Shown: positions 1 through 9,402, counted from the stretch's first letter. The stretch is DNA of 64,000 nt from Microvirga puerhi (GCF_020089865.1 NZ_JAIRBM010000009.1:1-64000); one strand, 5' to 3'. Numbers and translations: made by a program. The notes: a model not told the origin generated them from the letters alone.

Positions 1-113
1 AGCGGTGGTACTCACCAAAAGCATAGAACAGTCGATGTCTGCTTCTTCCGGTTGTCCATCACAGACAACCCGCAAGGACACCGCCGTCCACGCTTCTCTC
101 TCTCATCTTCACT

Positions 114-145
114 TGTCAAAGAGCAAAGGCATCACTCCCGATGCC
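114..145 (-). promoter_or_regulatory. rrn leader boxB-like hairpin and boxA
   Basis: Read on the minus strand, a hairpin with stem GGCATC/GATGCC (128-145) is followed after a few bases by TGCTCTTTGACA (114-125). The latter is close to the boxA antitermination consensus of ribosomal RNA operons. The hairpin-then-boxA order is that of rrn nut-like sites bound by NusB/NusE. BoxA also occurs in 16S-23S spacers, but the sigma70-type promoter about 100 bases upstream favours the 16S leader. Confidence 0.6.
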
Positions 146-219
146 AAAACCTCAAAAGACCCTGCGGTCCCGAAGCTCGCCGCGCCGTCCGTCCCAGAAC
201 CGCGCCGCCGATGAACAGT

Positions 220-248
220 CATCTACAAAAGACCCACTCCAGTGTCAA
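220..248 (-). promoter_or_regulatory. Probable rRNA operon promoter
   Basis: On the minus strand a perfect -35 hexamer TTGACA (243-248) is followed by a 17-base spacer and a -10 like TAGATG (220-225). It points leftward into a leader that carries a boxB-like hairpin and boxA, with no protein-coding frame of note. This is the layout of rRNA operon leaders, so I infer that a 16S rRNA gene begins just beyond the left edge. The hexamers are seen directly; the assignment is inference. Confidence 0.6.
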
Positions 249-764
249 CACTTAATTCGAATTTTTTTCTTCGAGCTAAGTATTTCTTTCCGGCCCTCCG
301 GCAACCAGACAAGCTTCATCGCCCCGAAGAAAGTATATACTCTTTCGGTTACTTAATATCTCGCAATCAGGATTGCTCGATAATCTTCTCAGACCTGCAT
401 AGGAGCCTCGATTGCATCTTGCGATGCCTCGAAAGGCTCGTGCTCGGGATCAAGACCGATGAGGGCCTTGATCCGACGCGACCAAAAGGCTGAGCTCCGA
501 GAAGCTCGGCCACGACGCGTCATTTGAGATTGAAGCTCGTCGGGTAAAACCCGGCGGGGTCGCGGATATGTCCCCGATCCTCGCCGTTGTCAACACCCGA
601 CCCGCAAAATTCCGGCGCCCTTACGACCTACTCAGACGCTCCGTACGGCCAGGATGAAGGCAGCGCCAAACAAGAGACCTAGATATGGGATCTCCATCGA
701 CACGATTCCTGGCCAGTTAGATCTAACCGGAAATGACGTCGGGAACTTCCATGGCGGAAAAATC
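249..764. other. Intergenic region upstream of the rrn promoter
   Basis: No gene is supported here. The stretch holds an AT-rich block (about 255-365) upstream of the putative rrn promoter, a possible 44-codon minus-strand frame (389-523) without a ribosome-binding site, and a 12-bp palindrome GTTAGATCTAAC at 716-727 between that frame and the tRNA-Gly gene. Confidence 0.5.
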
Positions 765-839
765 TGGAGCGGGCGATGGGAATCGAACCCACGACATTCA
801 GCTTGGGAAGCTGACGTTCTACCTCTGAACTACACCCGC
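765..839 (-). tRNA. tRNA-Gly (anticodon CCC)
   Basis: The reverse complement folds as a full cloverleaf. The acceptor stem GCGGGTG pairs with CGCCCGC, followed by discriminator T and an encoded CCA (765-767). The anticodon stem TCAGC/GCTGA encloses loop TTCCCAA, giving anticodon CCC, which reads GGG glycine codons. The T-loop GGTTCGATTCC is canonical. No intron or odd base was noticed. Confidence 0.95.
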
Positions 840-979
840 ATGGACCTGCGCACTCAGTCGCACTTGCCGGTCACGACGGGAACTTAGCAAAGGGATGCCG
901 GCCCTGTCCATCGACTTCTGTTCCGGGCAAGGCCTATCCTTCGGCGGTCCGCGTGGCTCTCCCCGGCAGGAGTTCGTTC

Positions 980-1252
980 ATGAATCTGGCCTTTGATCCT
1001 CTGATCGCTCTCGGTGTCGTTTTCGCCACCGCGACGACAGATGCAGCCTATGTCTTCTTCAATGCCGCCGTCGTTGCCCGGCGCCGGGTTCGCGCTGCGA
1101 ACTGGAGCGGGATCTGGTACCTGCTCTCGGCCTTTGCTGTCATCAGCTACACGGAGCACGCAATCTATGTAGTCTTTGCGGCCCTCGGGTCCTGGATCGG
1201 GGCCTTCCTGTCGGTCACATGGCTCGTGCGTAGTCCACACCCCGTTCGATGA
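980..1252 (+). CDS. Small integral membrane protein, unknown function
   Basis: This 90-residue protein has three apparent hydrophobic segments: about residues 5-30, 45-62 and 65-83. A short basic stretch (ARRRVRAANW) lies between the first two, as expected for a cytoplasmic loop. I chose the ATG at 980 because an AGGAG ribosome-binding site sits about nine bases upstream; an in-frame start further upstream lacks one. It converges with dcd, whose stop is 13 bp away. No family is recognised; short proteins of this type are usually labelled hypothetical. Confidence 0.6.
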   Translation: MNLAFDPLIALGVVFATATTDAAYVFFNAAVVARRRVRAANWSGIWYLLSAFAVISYTEHAIYVVFAALGSWIGAFLSVTWLVRSPHPVR

Positions 1253-1265
1253 ACATAAAGAGACC

Positions 1266-2363
1266 TTATCGAAAATGCTTCGACAGCTTCAGTCCCTGCG
1301 CTTGGTAGTTCGAACCCACGCCTGAGCCGTAGAGGATATGGGGACGCTCGGCCATGCGTTCGTAGACGAGCCGGCCGACGATCTGGCCGTCCTCCAGGAT
1401 AAAGGGAACGTCGCGTGAGCGCACCTCCAGCACAGCGCGCGCGCCCTCCCCTCCGGCCGGAGCATGACCGAAGCCCGGATCGAAGAAACCCGCGTAGTGG
1501 ACACGGAATTCTCCGACGAGCGGATCGAACGGGACCATTTCCGCTGCATAGTCCGGCGGCACGTGGACAGCCTCCTTGGACGCCAGAATGTAGAATTGAC
1601 CGGGGTCGAGAATGAGGGTCCGGCCCGCCTCCGCATAAAGCGGCTCCCAAAAGTCCGCGATGCGGCAGGAGCCGGGCTTGTCCACATCCACGAGGCCGGT
1701 ATGGCGCTTGGCCCGGTATCCTATGAGCCGATCAGGACCGAACCCTGCGAGATCCACGCTGACGGCCACGCCTTCTTGGATCGAGGGCTCCGCCGAAGTT
1801 ACGATCCTCTCTCGGGCATGAAGCGCGTAAAGATCGGCATCGTCCAGGCGCACCTCTCCCTTACGCAGCCGCAATTGCGACAGGCGCGTCCCTGTCCGCA
1901 CCAGCACCGGGAAGGTGCGGGGCGAAATCTCCGCATAAAGAGGCCCATGGTAGCCGGCGCCAATCGCATCGAATTCCTGGCTGCGGTCGGTGATGACCCG
2001 GGTGAACACGTCGATACGGCCGGTCGAACTCTTCGGATTTGCCGCAGCAGAGAGCTCAGGCGGAAGCGCCAGGCCTTCCTGCAATTCGGCGATATAGACA
2101 CTGCCGGTCTCAAGAATGGCCCCGACGCTCAGGTCGATCTCGTGGAAGCTCAGCTGCGCCAGTCGATCGCGAACGGTGTGATTGCGCCCCGGCAGAAAGC
2201 TTGCCCGGACACGATAGACACGGCGCCCAAGCCGCAGATCGAGGCTCGCCGGCTGAACCTGATCAGGGGCGAAGGGAGTTTCCGTCCTGATGGCCCCCTC
2301 GTCCGCGAGGCGCCTGATGGCATCGGCCGATTGAATCCCGTCCCGTAACGCAACCATATTCAT
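1266..2363 (-). CDS. dcd: 2'-deoxycytidine 5'-triphosphate deaminase, two-domain form
   Basis: Deaminates dCTP to dUTP in the cytosol, feeding thymidylate synthesis. The 365-residue protein is about twice the length of the E. coli enzyme, matching the alphaproteobacterial form that carries an extra N-terminal DCD-like domain. The segment PKSSTGRIDVFTR followed by GYHGPLYAEISPRTFPVLV resembles the conserved trimeric dUTPase/Dcd core (substrate-binding Ser/Arg and beta-barrel strands). The start MNMVALRDG at 2363 is preferred over an upstream in-frame start at 2636, which would add 91 arginine/proline-rich, unconserved-looking residues. It is divergent from apaG, with a 232-bp shared upstream region. 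Confidence 0.85.
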   Translation of the reverse strand: MNMVALRDGIQSADAIRRLADEGAIRTETPFAPDQVQPASLDLRLGRRVYRVRASFLPGRNHTVRDRLAQLSFHEIDLSVGAILETGSVYIAELQEGLALPPELSAAANPKSSTGRIDVFTRVITDRSQEFDAIGAGYHGPLYAEISPRTFPVLVRTGTRLSQLRLRKGEVRLDDADLYALHARERIVTSAEPSIQEGVAVSVDLAGFGPDRLIGYRAKRHTGLVDVDKPGSCRIADFWEPLYAEAGRTLILDPGQFYILASKEAVHVPPDYAAEMVPFDPLVGEFRVHYAGFFDPGFGHAPAGGEGARAVLEVRSRDVPFILEDGQIVGRLVYERMAERPHILYGSGVGSNYQAQGLKLSKHFR

Positions 2364-2595
2364 TCCGACGGGCCCCGGCCCACTCCCCTGCTGAAACGTG
2401 GGCCCATGTCTAAGGGATGCGATGGATTTCTCAAAGTGCTCCCTCGCCATTCCCGTTCGACATATGACAGGCTCTCCCGGCCCGGAAGGCGGCAGCTCCT
2501 CTCCCGACCCTCGATTGACGAGGACCGGAGCCCGTCTTACCACGTTCGGGACGCCGCCCTTCCCGTACTCGATCCGGCGTCTTTGAGAGACCTGA

Positions 2596-2988
2596 ATGTA
2601 CAAGGCTGTAACACGCGGCATCAGCGTGACCGTCACGCCCCGCTACATGCCCGAGGAATCCTCACCGTCGGACAACCGCTATTTCTTTGCCTATACGGTC
2701 GAGATCATCAACACGGGCCTGGAACGCGTACAGCTGCGTGCGCGCTATTGGAAGATCATCGACGAGCGCGGGCATACGCAGGAGGTGCGCGGCCCCGGCG
2801 TCGTCGGCGAGCAGCCCATTCTTGGTCCCGGCGAAAGCTACAGCTACACAAGCGGCTGCCCGCTCCCGACGCCCAGCGGCACCATGCAGGGCTGCTATGT
2901 GATGGAAACGAGTGGCGGCGAAACCTTCAACGCAGATATCCCCGCCTTCTCTCTCGACAGCCCCCACACGAAGCGTGTGGTCCACTGA
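2596..2988 (+). CDS. apaG: ApaG protein (Co2+/Mg2+ efflux-associated)
   Basis: A 130-residue single-domain protein of the ApaG/DUF525 family (immunoglobulin-like beta sandwich). Characteristic stretches are FFAYTVEIINTG, LRARYWKIIDERG, VRGPGVVGEQPILGPGE and SGTMQGCYVM. In enterobacteria ApaG has been linked to Co2+ resistance and Mg2+ efflux, but its biochemical role is still unclear. Full length for the family. It is divergent from dcd; its 3' neighbour, the RTX gene, converges on it about 60 bp away. Confidence 0.9.
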   Translation: MYKAVTRGISVTVTPRYMPEESSPSDNRYFFAYTVEIINTGLERVQLRARYWKIIDERGHTQEVRGPGVVGEQPILGPGESYSYTSGCPLPTPSGTMQGCYVMETSGGETFNADIPAFSLDSPHTKRVVH

Positions 2989-3048
2989 TGCGCGGCAGCG
3001 AGCACGTTCATGAAATCAAGCGTCTCCTGTGGCTCATCAACACTTCCC

Positions 3049-4992
3049 TTAGATCACGAAAAAGTCGTGATAGGTAAGCTTGAGACCTTTCTTCAAAATG
3101 GCGAGCTCGACGGCAGCCTTCCCACCTGATCCATCGGCATCGTAATAGAGGATTCCCTTTTTGTTGTCGTAGACCAAGTAGTCATTCTTATCTTTGGCCT
3201 TCGCGCCAACCATGAAGAATGCCTTGTTGAGCTTGCCCGGCTTGGCCGCAATCCCCTTGCCCAATTTGGAAAGATATTTGTTTTCGAGCCAGATCGTATC
3301 GTCTTTCACGGAGAAATCCGTGATCTTGTCGAGATTCGACTTTTTATTTGGCTTGGCGTCGAGAATGAAAATGTCTTTTCCGGCTCCGCCCGACAGCACA
3401 TCATTGCCGGCACCGCCACTTATCTGATTATCGCCTGAATTGCCGGCGATTGCATTAGCGAGACCGTTGCCAACGAGGACCAACGGATCCGAACCAATTG
3501 CGCTGAGGTTCTCGATATATTGCCCGAGTTTCCAGTTGATCGACGTAACGATCTTATCTGTCCCGCCGTTCGCGGTTTCGACACATGTGTCGAGCACATT
3601 GTCAACGACATAGGTTGTGTTGTTGGACGTCCAGTCGTCGCCGCCGGCCATGGTGTCGGCGCCGGTCCCGCCATCGAGTCTGTCGTCGCCACCATTGCCG
3701 GACAGATAGTCATTTCCGTCGCCGCCGGAGAGCGTGTCATCATACTTGCTCCCGACATAATCATCACCGGCCCTCGTCCCAGTCACCGTCACGCCGGAAG
3801 AACGAGCGTCGATGACTTTCGACCTCAAAACATAGTCTGACGCGGAGCCCTCAAGCCATGAGATCACATAGCGGCCATCCGGTAAGCGGGTAAGAGAAGG
3901 ATCGACCTGATCCTTGCTGCTCGATGCATCCACCAAATCCGCAGACATGGAGGCGAATACGCTCCAGACAGAACCCATATAGACGTCATTATCCCCGGCG
4001 GTTCCGAGCTTTGCAGCGTAAGCATATCCACCGTCTTGAAGAGCCTGAACCATCGGATTTGAAAAGACTTGCCCGGGTTTCACGGGGTCGAAATGCGATG
4101 CGGAGCCAAAAACAAGACCTCCCTTAAGATAGTCTTGGAAAATGACGCTTTGTCTCCCATTAACCTGCCCCTCCCAGGCCACAACAAATCCACCGCTCGT
4201 CAGACCAGTCACCACGGGGTGCGGAGCGGATGGCTCATTACGGATCGCGAGAACTCTGGACATTGTCACTTCGCCAGCGGGATTTTGAGAGACACCGGAA
4301 ATCTCATACCCCCCGGTGTCCGAGGGCGTCGCGGCAACGATGATGGCGCTCCCGTCCTGCAGAATGGCAGCCGAAGGATTGGTTGCATCGTCGAGCAATA
4401 CCTTGGGCGCACCTTGTGCTCCAGATGCATCAATATTGACGCGTGTCACCTTGGGGCCATCATTGGCAAACACAGAGAATCCGCCAATGGCATCTGCAAT
4501 GACGCTTGGTGAGGTTCGATTGGCGGAGCTTGGCCCGATCTCGAAAGCGCTGGCGACAGGAATGGCATTATGCTCGAACAGACGCCCCTGTAGACTATGT
4601 TTGCCCGCAGCGCTTGTTTCCTCCCATACGACCACGAACCGGCCACTGCTCAACTCCGTTACCGACAGATGATCCTTGGTCATTTCCGAAGCGGATATGG
4701 AAAAGGCGGGCCCCGTCGCGGAGGCCCCCGCGCTGTTGATCTGCCCCAAAACGGCGTTTGAACTCGAAGTCCAAACGGAGAGGTACCGTCCATCGGACAA
4801 GGATGTGAGAGCGCTATCGAACATCGACGAGAATTCCACCTTTAATTGCATATGAATATTATATCGCTGCACTTTGGGATGCAAGCCACCCCCTTCCCGA
4901 ACAAGGAAACTCGCATCGGAAAATTGACGCCGCATGCTATGGCCACTACCACCGTCGGCGGATGCAACTTGAAAGCTCGAACGACCGATCAT
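3049..4992 (-). CDS. RTX (hemolysin-type) calcium-binding secreted protein
   Basis: About 647 residues. The N-terminal two-thirds carries several copies of a roughly 50-60-residue repeat built on L-x-[DS]-G-[RG]-[YF]-V-x-x-W (for example SDGRYLSVW, SSGRFVVVW, TSGGFVVAW, PDGRYVISW), suggesting a beta-propeller or beta-rich repeat. RTX nonapeptides follow (GGDGNDYLSG, NGGDDRLDGG, GGAGNDVLSGG), which bind Ca2+. The C-terminal about 90 residues match the usual RTX tail used for type I secretion. No type I exporter genes lie nearby, so it is an orphan substrate. The start is uncertain: ATG 4992 overlaps the argE start codon on the other strand, and internal ATGs at 4935 or 4851 are possible. Confidence 0.75.
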   Translation of the reverse strand: MIGRSSFQVASADGGSGHSMRRQFSDASFLVREGGGLHPKVQRYNIHMQLKVEFSSMFDSALTSLSDGRYLSVWTSSSNAVLGQINSAGASATGPAFSISASEMTKDHLSVTELSSGRFVVVWEETSAAGKHSLQGRLFEHNAIPVASAFEIGPSSANRTSPSVIADAIGGFSVFANDGPKVTRVNIDASGAQGAPKVLLDDATNPSAAILQDGSAIIVAATPSDTGGYEISGVSQNPAGEVTMSRVLAIRNEPSAPHPVVTGLTSGGFVVAWEGQVNGRQSVIFQDYLKGGLVFGSASHFDPVKPGQVFSNPMVQALQDGGYAYAAKLGTAGDNDVYMGSVWSVFASMSADLVDASSSKDQVDPSLTRLPDGRYVISWLEGSASDYVLRSKVIDARSSGVTVTGTRAGDDYVGSKYDDTLSGGDGNDYLSGNGGDDRLDGGTGADTMAGGDDWTSNNTTYVVDNVLDTCVETANGGTDKIVTSINWKLGQYIENLSAIGSDPLVLVGNGLANAIAGNSGDNQISGGAGNDVLSGGAGKDIFILDAKPNKKSNLDKITDFSVKDDTIWLENKYLSKLGKGIAAKPGKLNKAFFMVGAKAKDKNDYLVYDNKKGILYYDADGSGGKAAVELAILKKGLKLTYHDFFVI

Positions 4993-6166
4993 GATATTTT
5001 CCAAAGGTCAGCGGCTGACGCCGCTTGAGATGCTCGCGCAACTCGTTGCGTTCGATACCGAGAGTTCGAAATCGAACCTGCCGCTCATCGCATTCGTCGA
5101 AAGCTATCTGAGCAGCTGGGATGTCCCTTTCATTCGTGTTCCAAACACGACGGGTGACAAGGCGGCGCTCTATGCCACGATCGGTCCTCAGGACCGCGGC
5201 GGGATCGTCTTGTCGGGCCATACGGACGTGGTGCCGGTGACGGGACAGGCCTGGACCTCGGACCCCTTTACGTTGCGTATCGAGAACGGGCGCGCCTATG
5301 GACGCGGTGCTGTCGACATGAAAGCTTTCGACGCCCTGGCTCTCGCGCTCGTTCCGGATTTTCTGGCAGCGAACCTGAAGACGCCGATCAACATCATGCT
5401 GTCCTACGACGAAGAAACGACCTGTCTCGGCGTCGTCGATACGATCCGTCGCATGGGCCACGATCTTCCTGTTCCGAAGGCGGTCATCATCGGCGAGCCG
5501 ACGCTCCTGGAAGTGGTTGACGCCCACAAGAGCGTGGTGACATTCGTGACCACGGTTCACGGCTTCGAAGCGCATTCCTCGAAGCCGTATCTCGGTGCAA
5601 GCGCCGTTATGGCTGCGGCCGAACTGATGTCCGAACTCAACCGGATCGCCGACGAGATGATGGAACGCGGCGACAAGAGCGGGCGTTTCGATCCCCCCTA
5701 CACTACCGTCCATGTCGGCGTCGTCGCAGGCGGCACCGCCCGCAATATCATGGCCAAAGAATGCACTTTCCATTGGGAATTCCGCGGCCTGCCTGATCTC
5801 GACCCGCAGGAGATCCCGGCACGTCTCGATCGCTTCGCCAATGAAGTGGTTCTCAAGCGGATGAACCGCTTCGGCGAATTCGGACGCATCGATACACAGC
5901 TGGAGGTCGCGGTACCCGGTCTTGCACCTGAACCCGGCTCGACGGCTGAAGCCCTGGCGTTAAAGCTCGTCGGCAAAAATCGGACGCAGACCGTGCCTTT
6001 CGGAACAGAAGCCGGACATTTCCAAGCAGCCGGAATTCCAACCGTCGTCTGCGGCCCCGGTTCGATCAACCAGGCTCATCAGCCGGACGAATACATCACC
6101 CTCGAACAGCTGGATGCAGGAGAGGCCTTCATGCGCCGCCTCGCGGCGTTCTGTACGCAAAACTGA
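4991..6166 (+). CDS. argE: Acetylornithine deacetylase
   Basis: Hydrolyses N-acetylornithine to ornithine in arginine biosynthesis; cytosolic M20-family metallohydrolase of 391 residues. Visible metal-site motifs are LSGHTDVVPV (His), GRGAVDMK (bridging Asp), SYDEETTCLG (catalytic Glu pair), IIGEPT, and a late His in NQAHQPDEY. The dimerisation 'lid' domain lies about residues 180-290. The family normally begins close to the LTPLEML segment, supporting the ATG at 4991, although the Shine-Dalgarno is weak. It converges on hslO, the last gene of the argD-argF-hslO operon, so arginine genes flank this locus on both strands. Confidence 0.92.
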   Translation: MIFSKGQRLTPLEMLAQLVAFDTESSKSNLPLIAFVESYLSSWDVPFIRVPNTTGDKAALYATIGPQDRGGIVLSGHTDVVPVTGQAWTSDPFTLRIENGRAYGRGAVDMKAFDALALALVPDFLAANLKTPINIMLSYDEETTCLGVVDTIRRMGHDLPVPKAVIIGEPTLLEVVDAHKSVVTFVTTVHGFEAHSSKPYLGASAVMAAAELMSELNRIADEMMERGDKSGRFDPPYTTVHVGVVAGGTARNIMAKECTFHWEFRGLPDLDPQEIPARLDRFANEVVLKRMNRFGEFGRIDTQLEVAVPGLAPEPGSTAEALALKLVGKNRTQTVPFGTEAGHFQAAGIPTVVCGPGSINQAHQPDEYITLEQLDAGEAFMRRLAAFCTQN

Positions 6167-6169
6167 AAG

Positions 6170-6195
6170 AACCTGACGCGCGAAGCGTCAGGTTT
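6170..6195. terminator. Bidirectional terminator between argE and hslO
   Basis: A perfect 10-bp stem AACCTGACGC/GCGTCAGGTT with loop GCGAA sits between the convergent argE and hslO genes. It is flanked by A-rich sequence on the left and TTT on the right. The hslO stop codon (6188-6190) lies inside the right arm. Confidence 0.75.
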
Positions 6196-7177
6196 CAGCC
6201 TTGGCGATCTCGGCCTCCACATCGGCTGGATCGAGATCGTAGAAGCGCGAACAGAACTCGCATGTGATACCGATGCGGCCATTGTCGCCGACCATGTCGC
6301 GACGGTCCTCCGGCGAGAAACGGCGCATCATCGACATGATGCGGTCTTCCGAGCAGCGGCATTCCTCATACACGCTCTGGCCTTCGAACACCCGCACGCC
6401 ACGCTCGTGGAACAGCCGATAAAGCAGCCGCTCGCTCGACACAGCCGGATCGACGAGTTCATGATCCTCCACCGTCTCGATGAGCACCTTCGCCTCGACC
6501 CAGGCATCGTCTTCGCCCGGGTTCCCCAGATCGCGTGACGGATGGCCCTCGGGAATATCTCCTGGATCGAGATCGGCCTGGCGCATGCGCTCCGGCGACG
6601 TCGGCAGGAATTGGATCATCAGCCCGCCGGCGCGATAGGTATGCCGACCATCCTCGAACTGCTCGGCCACCGCAAGACGGACGCGGGTCGGAATCTGTTC
6701 GGACTGACGGAAATACTGGTGCGCGGCCTCCTCGAACCCTTGTCCGTCGAGGGCAACGACACCCTGATAGCGATTGCGATCGGAGCCTCTGTCGATCGTC
6801 ATTGCCAAATAACCCGAGCCGAGAAGATCGCCGGTTCGCGCCGTGGAGGTATCGAGAGCGTCGATCTTCTCCTTGTCGAAGCGTGCCGTAGCCCGGAGGC
6901 GATCTGGTGCGTCGAAATCAACCACCACCATCTCGATGGCGCCGTCCGTCTTGGTCTGGAGCTGAAACCGTCCCTCGAACTTGAGGGCCGAACCAAGCAT
7001 GGCCGTCAGTGCTGCAGCCTCGCCGATGACCCGCGCGACCACGTCGGGATAACCGTGGCGCGTGAGAATCGTATCGATGGAAGGGCCAAGACGAACAACA
7101 CGGCCTCGCACGTCCAGCGGCTCAACCGCGAACGGCAGAACGACATCATCGGCGCCTTCGAAGGGAGCCGTCGTCAT
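6188..7177 (-). CDS. hslO: Hsp33 redox-regulated chaperone
   Basis: A cytosolic holdase activated by oxidation and unfolding. The 329-residue protein has the Hsp33 N-terminal core (residues about 10-200) and the C-terminal zinc switch: CRC (in ECRCSED) and CEFC (in ITCEFCSRF), four cysteines spaced as in the CxC...CxxC Zn2+ centre. The start at 7177 overlaps the argF stop by the ATGA arrangement, implying translational coupling. An upstream in-frame start at 7198 would push seven residues into argF. argD-argF-hslO is a familiar alphaproteobacterial arrangement. It is last in the operon, followed by a strong hairpin. Confidence 0.93.
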   Translation of the reverse strand: MTTAPFEGADDVVLPFAVEPLDVRGRVVRLGPSIDTILTRHGYPDVVARVIGEAAALTAMLGSALKFEGRFQLQTKTDGAIEMVVVDFDAPDRLRATARFDKEKIDALDTSTARTGDLLGSGYLAMTIDRGSDRNRYQGVVALDGQGFEEAAHQYFRQSEQIPTRVRLAVAEQFEDGRHTYRAGGLMIQFLPTSPERMRQADLDPGDIPEGHPSRDLGNPGEDDAWVEAKVLIETVEDHELVDPAVSSERLLYRLFHERGVRVFEGQSVYEECRCSEDRIMSMMRRFSPEDRRDMVGDNGRIGITCEFCSRFYDLDPADVEAEIAKAET

Positions 7178-8100
7178 TCGCTGGCCGCTCCCAGGCACCA
7201 GGCGAGGATGCCTTTCTGTGCATGAAGACGGTTCTCAGCCTCGTCGAACACGACCGATTGCGGCCCGTCCATGATCTCGTCCGTCACCTCTTCACCACGA
7301 TGCGCAGGCAGGCAATGCATGAAGACCGCATTCTTGTCGGCCACGCTCATGAGCCTCTTGTTGACCTGATACGGCTTGAGGAGATTGTGGCGACGGAATT
7401 CGTCCTCATCGCCCATGGACACCCAGCAATCGGTGACGATCGCATCGGCTCCTTCGGCGGCTTCGAAAGCATCGGTCGTCACCACGATCTCCGCTCCTTC
7501 CTTCTTCGCCCAGGACAAAAGCTCGGGACGAGGCGCAAGTTCCGGCGGGGATGCGATCCGAAGAGTGAAATCAAGCCGTGCAGCCGCATGAACCCAGGAC
7601 GCCAGCACGTTGTTGGCGTCTCCCGACCAGGTGATGGTCCGTCCCTTGATCGACCCTCGATGCTCCTCGAAGGTCATGACGTCTGCCATGATCTGGCAGG
7701 GATGCGTCATTTTGGTCAGGCCGTTGATGACCGGGATCGACGCATTCTGAGCCAGCTCCGCCACCATCGCGTGATCGAGGGTGCGGATCATGATGGCATC
7801 CACGTAGCGCGACAGCACCCGGGCCGTATCGGCAATGGTTTCGCCCCGGCCAAGCTGCATCTCCTTGCCGGTCAGCATAAGGGTGTCGCCGCCCAGTTCT
7901 CTCATCCCCACGTCGAAGGAAACGCGGGTCCGGGTGGACGGCTTGTCGAACACCATGGCGAGGACCTTGCCCTCAAGGGGGCGCTCCTTGGCCCGCTCGC
8001 CGCGGCGGCGCTTCGCCTTGATGGCGGAGCCGATATTGAGAACGCGACGGATCTCGGCGCTGGACAATTCGCTGAGATCGAGGAAATGGCGGGGCTTCAT
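7174..8100 (-). CDS. argF: Ornithine carbamoyltransferase
   Basis: Makes citrulline from ornithine and carbamoyl phosphate, a cytosolic step of arginine synthesis. The 308-residue protein carries the carbamoyl-phosphate signature STRTR (in [11 protein letters not shown]), the HPCQ motif (in [10 protein letters not shown]), and the ornithine-binding [11 protein letters not shown] segment near the C-terminus; length is typical. The ATG overlaps the stop of argD (ATGA at 8097-8100), and its own stop overlaps the hslO start in the same way, so the three genes appear translationally coupled. Confidence 0.96.
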   Translation of the reverse strand: MKPRHFLDLSELSSAEIRRVLNIGSAIKAKRRRGERAKERPLEGKVLAMVFDKPSTRTRVSFDVGMRELGGDTLMLTGKEMQLGRGETIADTARVLSRYVDAIMIRTLDHAMVAELAQNASIPVINGLTKMTHPCQIMADVMTFEEHRGSIKGRTITWSGDANNVLASWVHAAARLDFTLRIASPPELAPRPELLSWAKKEGAEIVVTTDAFEAAEGADAIVTDCWVSMGDEDEFRRHNLLKPYQVNKRLMSVADKNAVFMHCLPAHRGEEVTDEIMDGPQSVVFDEAENRLHAQKGILAWCLGAASE

Positions 8101-9305
8101 TCGGCTGCTCCCTGCTGAGCCACGGACTTCAGCTCAACCTCTACAGCCGCGCAGGCGGCATCCAGGCGGTTCATGGCCTCCGCGATATCGCCCTCGGAGA
8201 TGATCAGAGGCGGCAGGAGGCGGGTGACGTTGTCGCCGGCGCCGATCAGAATGATCTTATGGCGGCGCGCAGCGGCAATGAATTCCGTATTCGGCACATG
8301 GGTGCGCAGGCCCATCATCAGACCCAGGCCCCGCACTTCTGCGATCACGCCGGGATGGCGGTCCATGAGCTCCGCCAGACGCTGCTTCAAGAGCAGGCCC
8401 ATGCGCTCGACACGATCGAGAAAGCCGGGTTCGAGGATCACATCGAGCACTGCGTTTCCAACGGCCATGGCCAGCGGGTTGCCGCCGAAGGTCGTGCCAT
8501 GGGTGCCCAGCGTCATGCCTTGCGCCGCCTCGGCCGTGGCAAGGCAGGCGCCGAGCGGGAATCCGCCCCCGATGCCCTTCGCGACCGACATGATGTCCGG
8601 CGTCACGCCGGTCCATTCGTAGGCGAAAAGCTTGCCTGTCCGGCCGACACCGGTCTGAATCTCGTCGAAGATCAGCAGAAGATCATGTTCGTCGGCGAGT
8701 TCCCGCAAGGTCCGGATGAAGGAGTTCGACACCAGTCGAATGCCGCCCTCGCCCTGGATAGGCTCGATCATCAGCGCCGCCGTTTCGGGCCCGATGGCAG
8801 CCTTGAGAGCATCGAGATCCCCGAAAGGTACCTGGTCGAAGCCCTCGACCTTCGGTCCAAAGCCTTCGAGATACTTCGCCTGCCCGCCGGCCGCGATGGT
8901 CGCAAGGGTCCGCCCATGGAAGGCACCCTCGAAGGTAATGATGCGGAAACGCTCCGGATGCCCTTTCGCAGAGTGATATTTCCGGGCCATCTTGATGGCC
9001 GCCTCGTTGGCCTCTGCGCCCGAGTTGGAAAAAAACACCACGTCCGCAAAGGTATTGTCCACAAGCCGCCGGGCGAGACGCTCGCCCTCGGGGATTTGGA
9101 ACAAGTTCGAGGTATGCCAGAGCTTGGCTGCTTGATCGGTCAGGGCCTTGACCAAGTGTGGATGGGCGTGGCCCAGGGCATTGACGGCGATGCCGGCGCC
9201 AAAATCGAGATATCGCTCGCCATCTCGGCCGAAGAGCCAAGGGCCCTCTCCCCGCTCAAAGGATATATCGGCACGTGCGTAGGTCGGCAGCAATGGCGAC
9301 GTCAC
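8097..9305 (-). CDS. argD: Acetylornithine aminotransferase
   Basis: PLP-dependent class-III aminotransferase converting N-acetylglutamate semialdehyde to N-acetylornithine. The GTG at 9305 gives 402 residues, the normal family length, and has GGAG nine bases upstream; an in-frame GTG at 9398 would add about 31 unconserved residues and falls at the predicted transcription start. Motifs: [13 protein letters not shown] (phosphate binding), [18 protein letters not shown] (Asp contacting the PLP pyridine), [14 protein letters not shown] (Schiff-base Lys), [11 protein letters not shown]. First gene of argD-argF-hslO. Confidence 0.95.
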   Translation of the reverse strand: MTSPLLPTYARADISFERGEGPWLFGRDGERYLDFGAGIAVNALGHAHPHLVKALTDQAAKLWHTSNLFQIPEGERLARRLVDNTFADVVFFSNSGAEANEAAIKMARKYHSAKGHPERFRIITFEGAFHGRTLATIAAGGQAKYLEGFGPKVEGFDQVPFGDLDALKAAIGPETAALMIEPIQGEGGIRLVSNSFIRTLRELADEHDLLLIFDEIQTGVGRTGKLFAYEWTGVTPDIMSVAKGIGGGFPLGACLATAEAAQGMTLGTHGTTFGGNPLAMAVGNAVLDVILEPGFLDRVERMGLLLKQRLAELMDRHPGVIAEVRGLGLMMGLRTHVPNTEFIAAARRHKIILIGAGDNVTRLLPPLIISEGDIAEAMNRLDAACAAVEVELKSVAQQGAAE

Positions 9306-9362
9306 GGGATTATTCTCCGCTTGGAAGACCCAGGCCGCACCAAAAGGTCGCACCTGGGCCGG

Positions 9363-9394
9363 AAAAAGAAAGCGCCGCCCCCAAAGGGACGGCA
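9363..9394 (-). terminator. Terminator-like hairpin in the argD leader
   Basis: Within a few bases of the predicted argD transcription start the minus strand has a 9-bp stem TGCCGTCCC/GGGGCGGCG (with G-U pairs, loop TTTG) followed by CTTTCTTTTT. This is the form of an intrinsic terminator and may act as an attenuator or 5' stabilising hairpin. A second hairpin (CCCAGG...CCTGGG) follows before the ribosome-binding site. Confidence 0.5.
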
Positions 9395-9402
9395 GCACGA
9401 GG

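Noticed and set aside
716..727. Palindrome GTTAGATCTAAC downstream of tRNA-Gly
   Set aside because: Too short and lacking a T run to be called a terminator; no other support.
1464..2348. 294-codon plus-strand frame
   Set aside because: Antisense to dcd, whose core motifs are clear.
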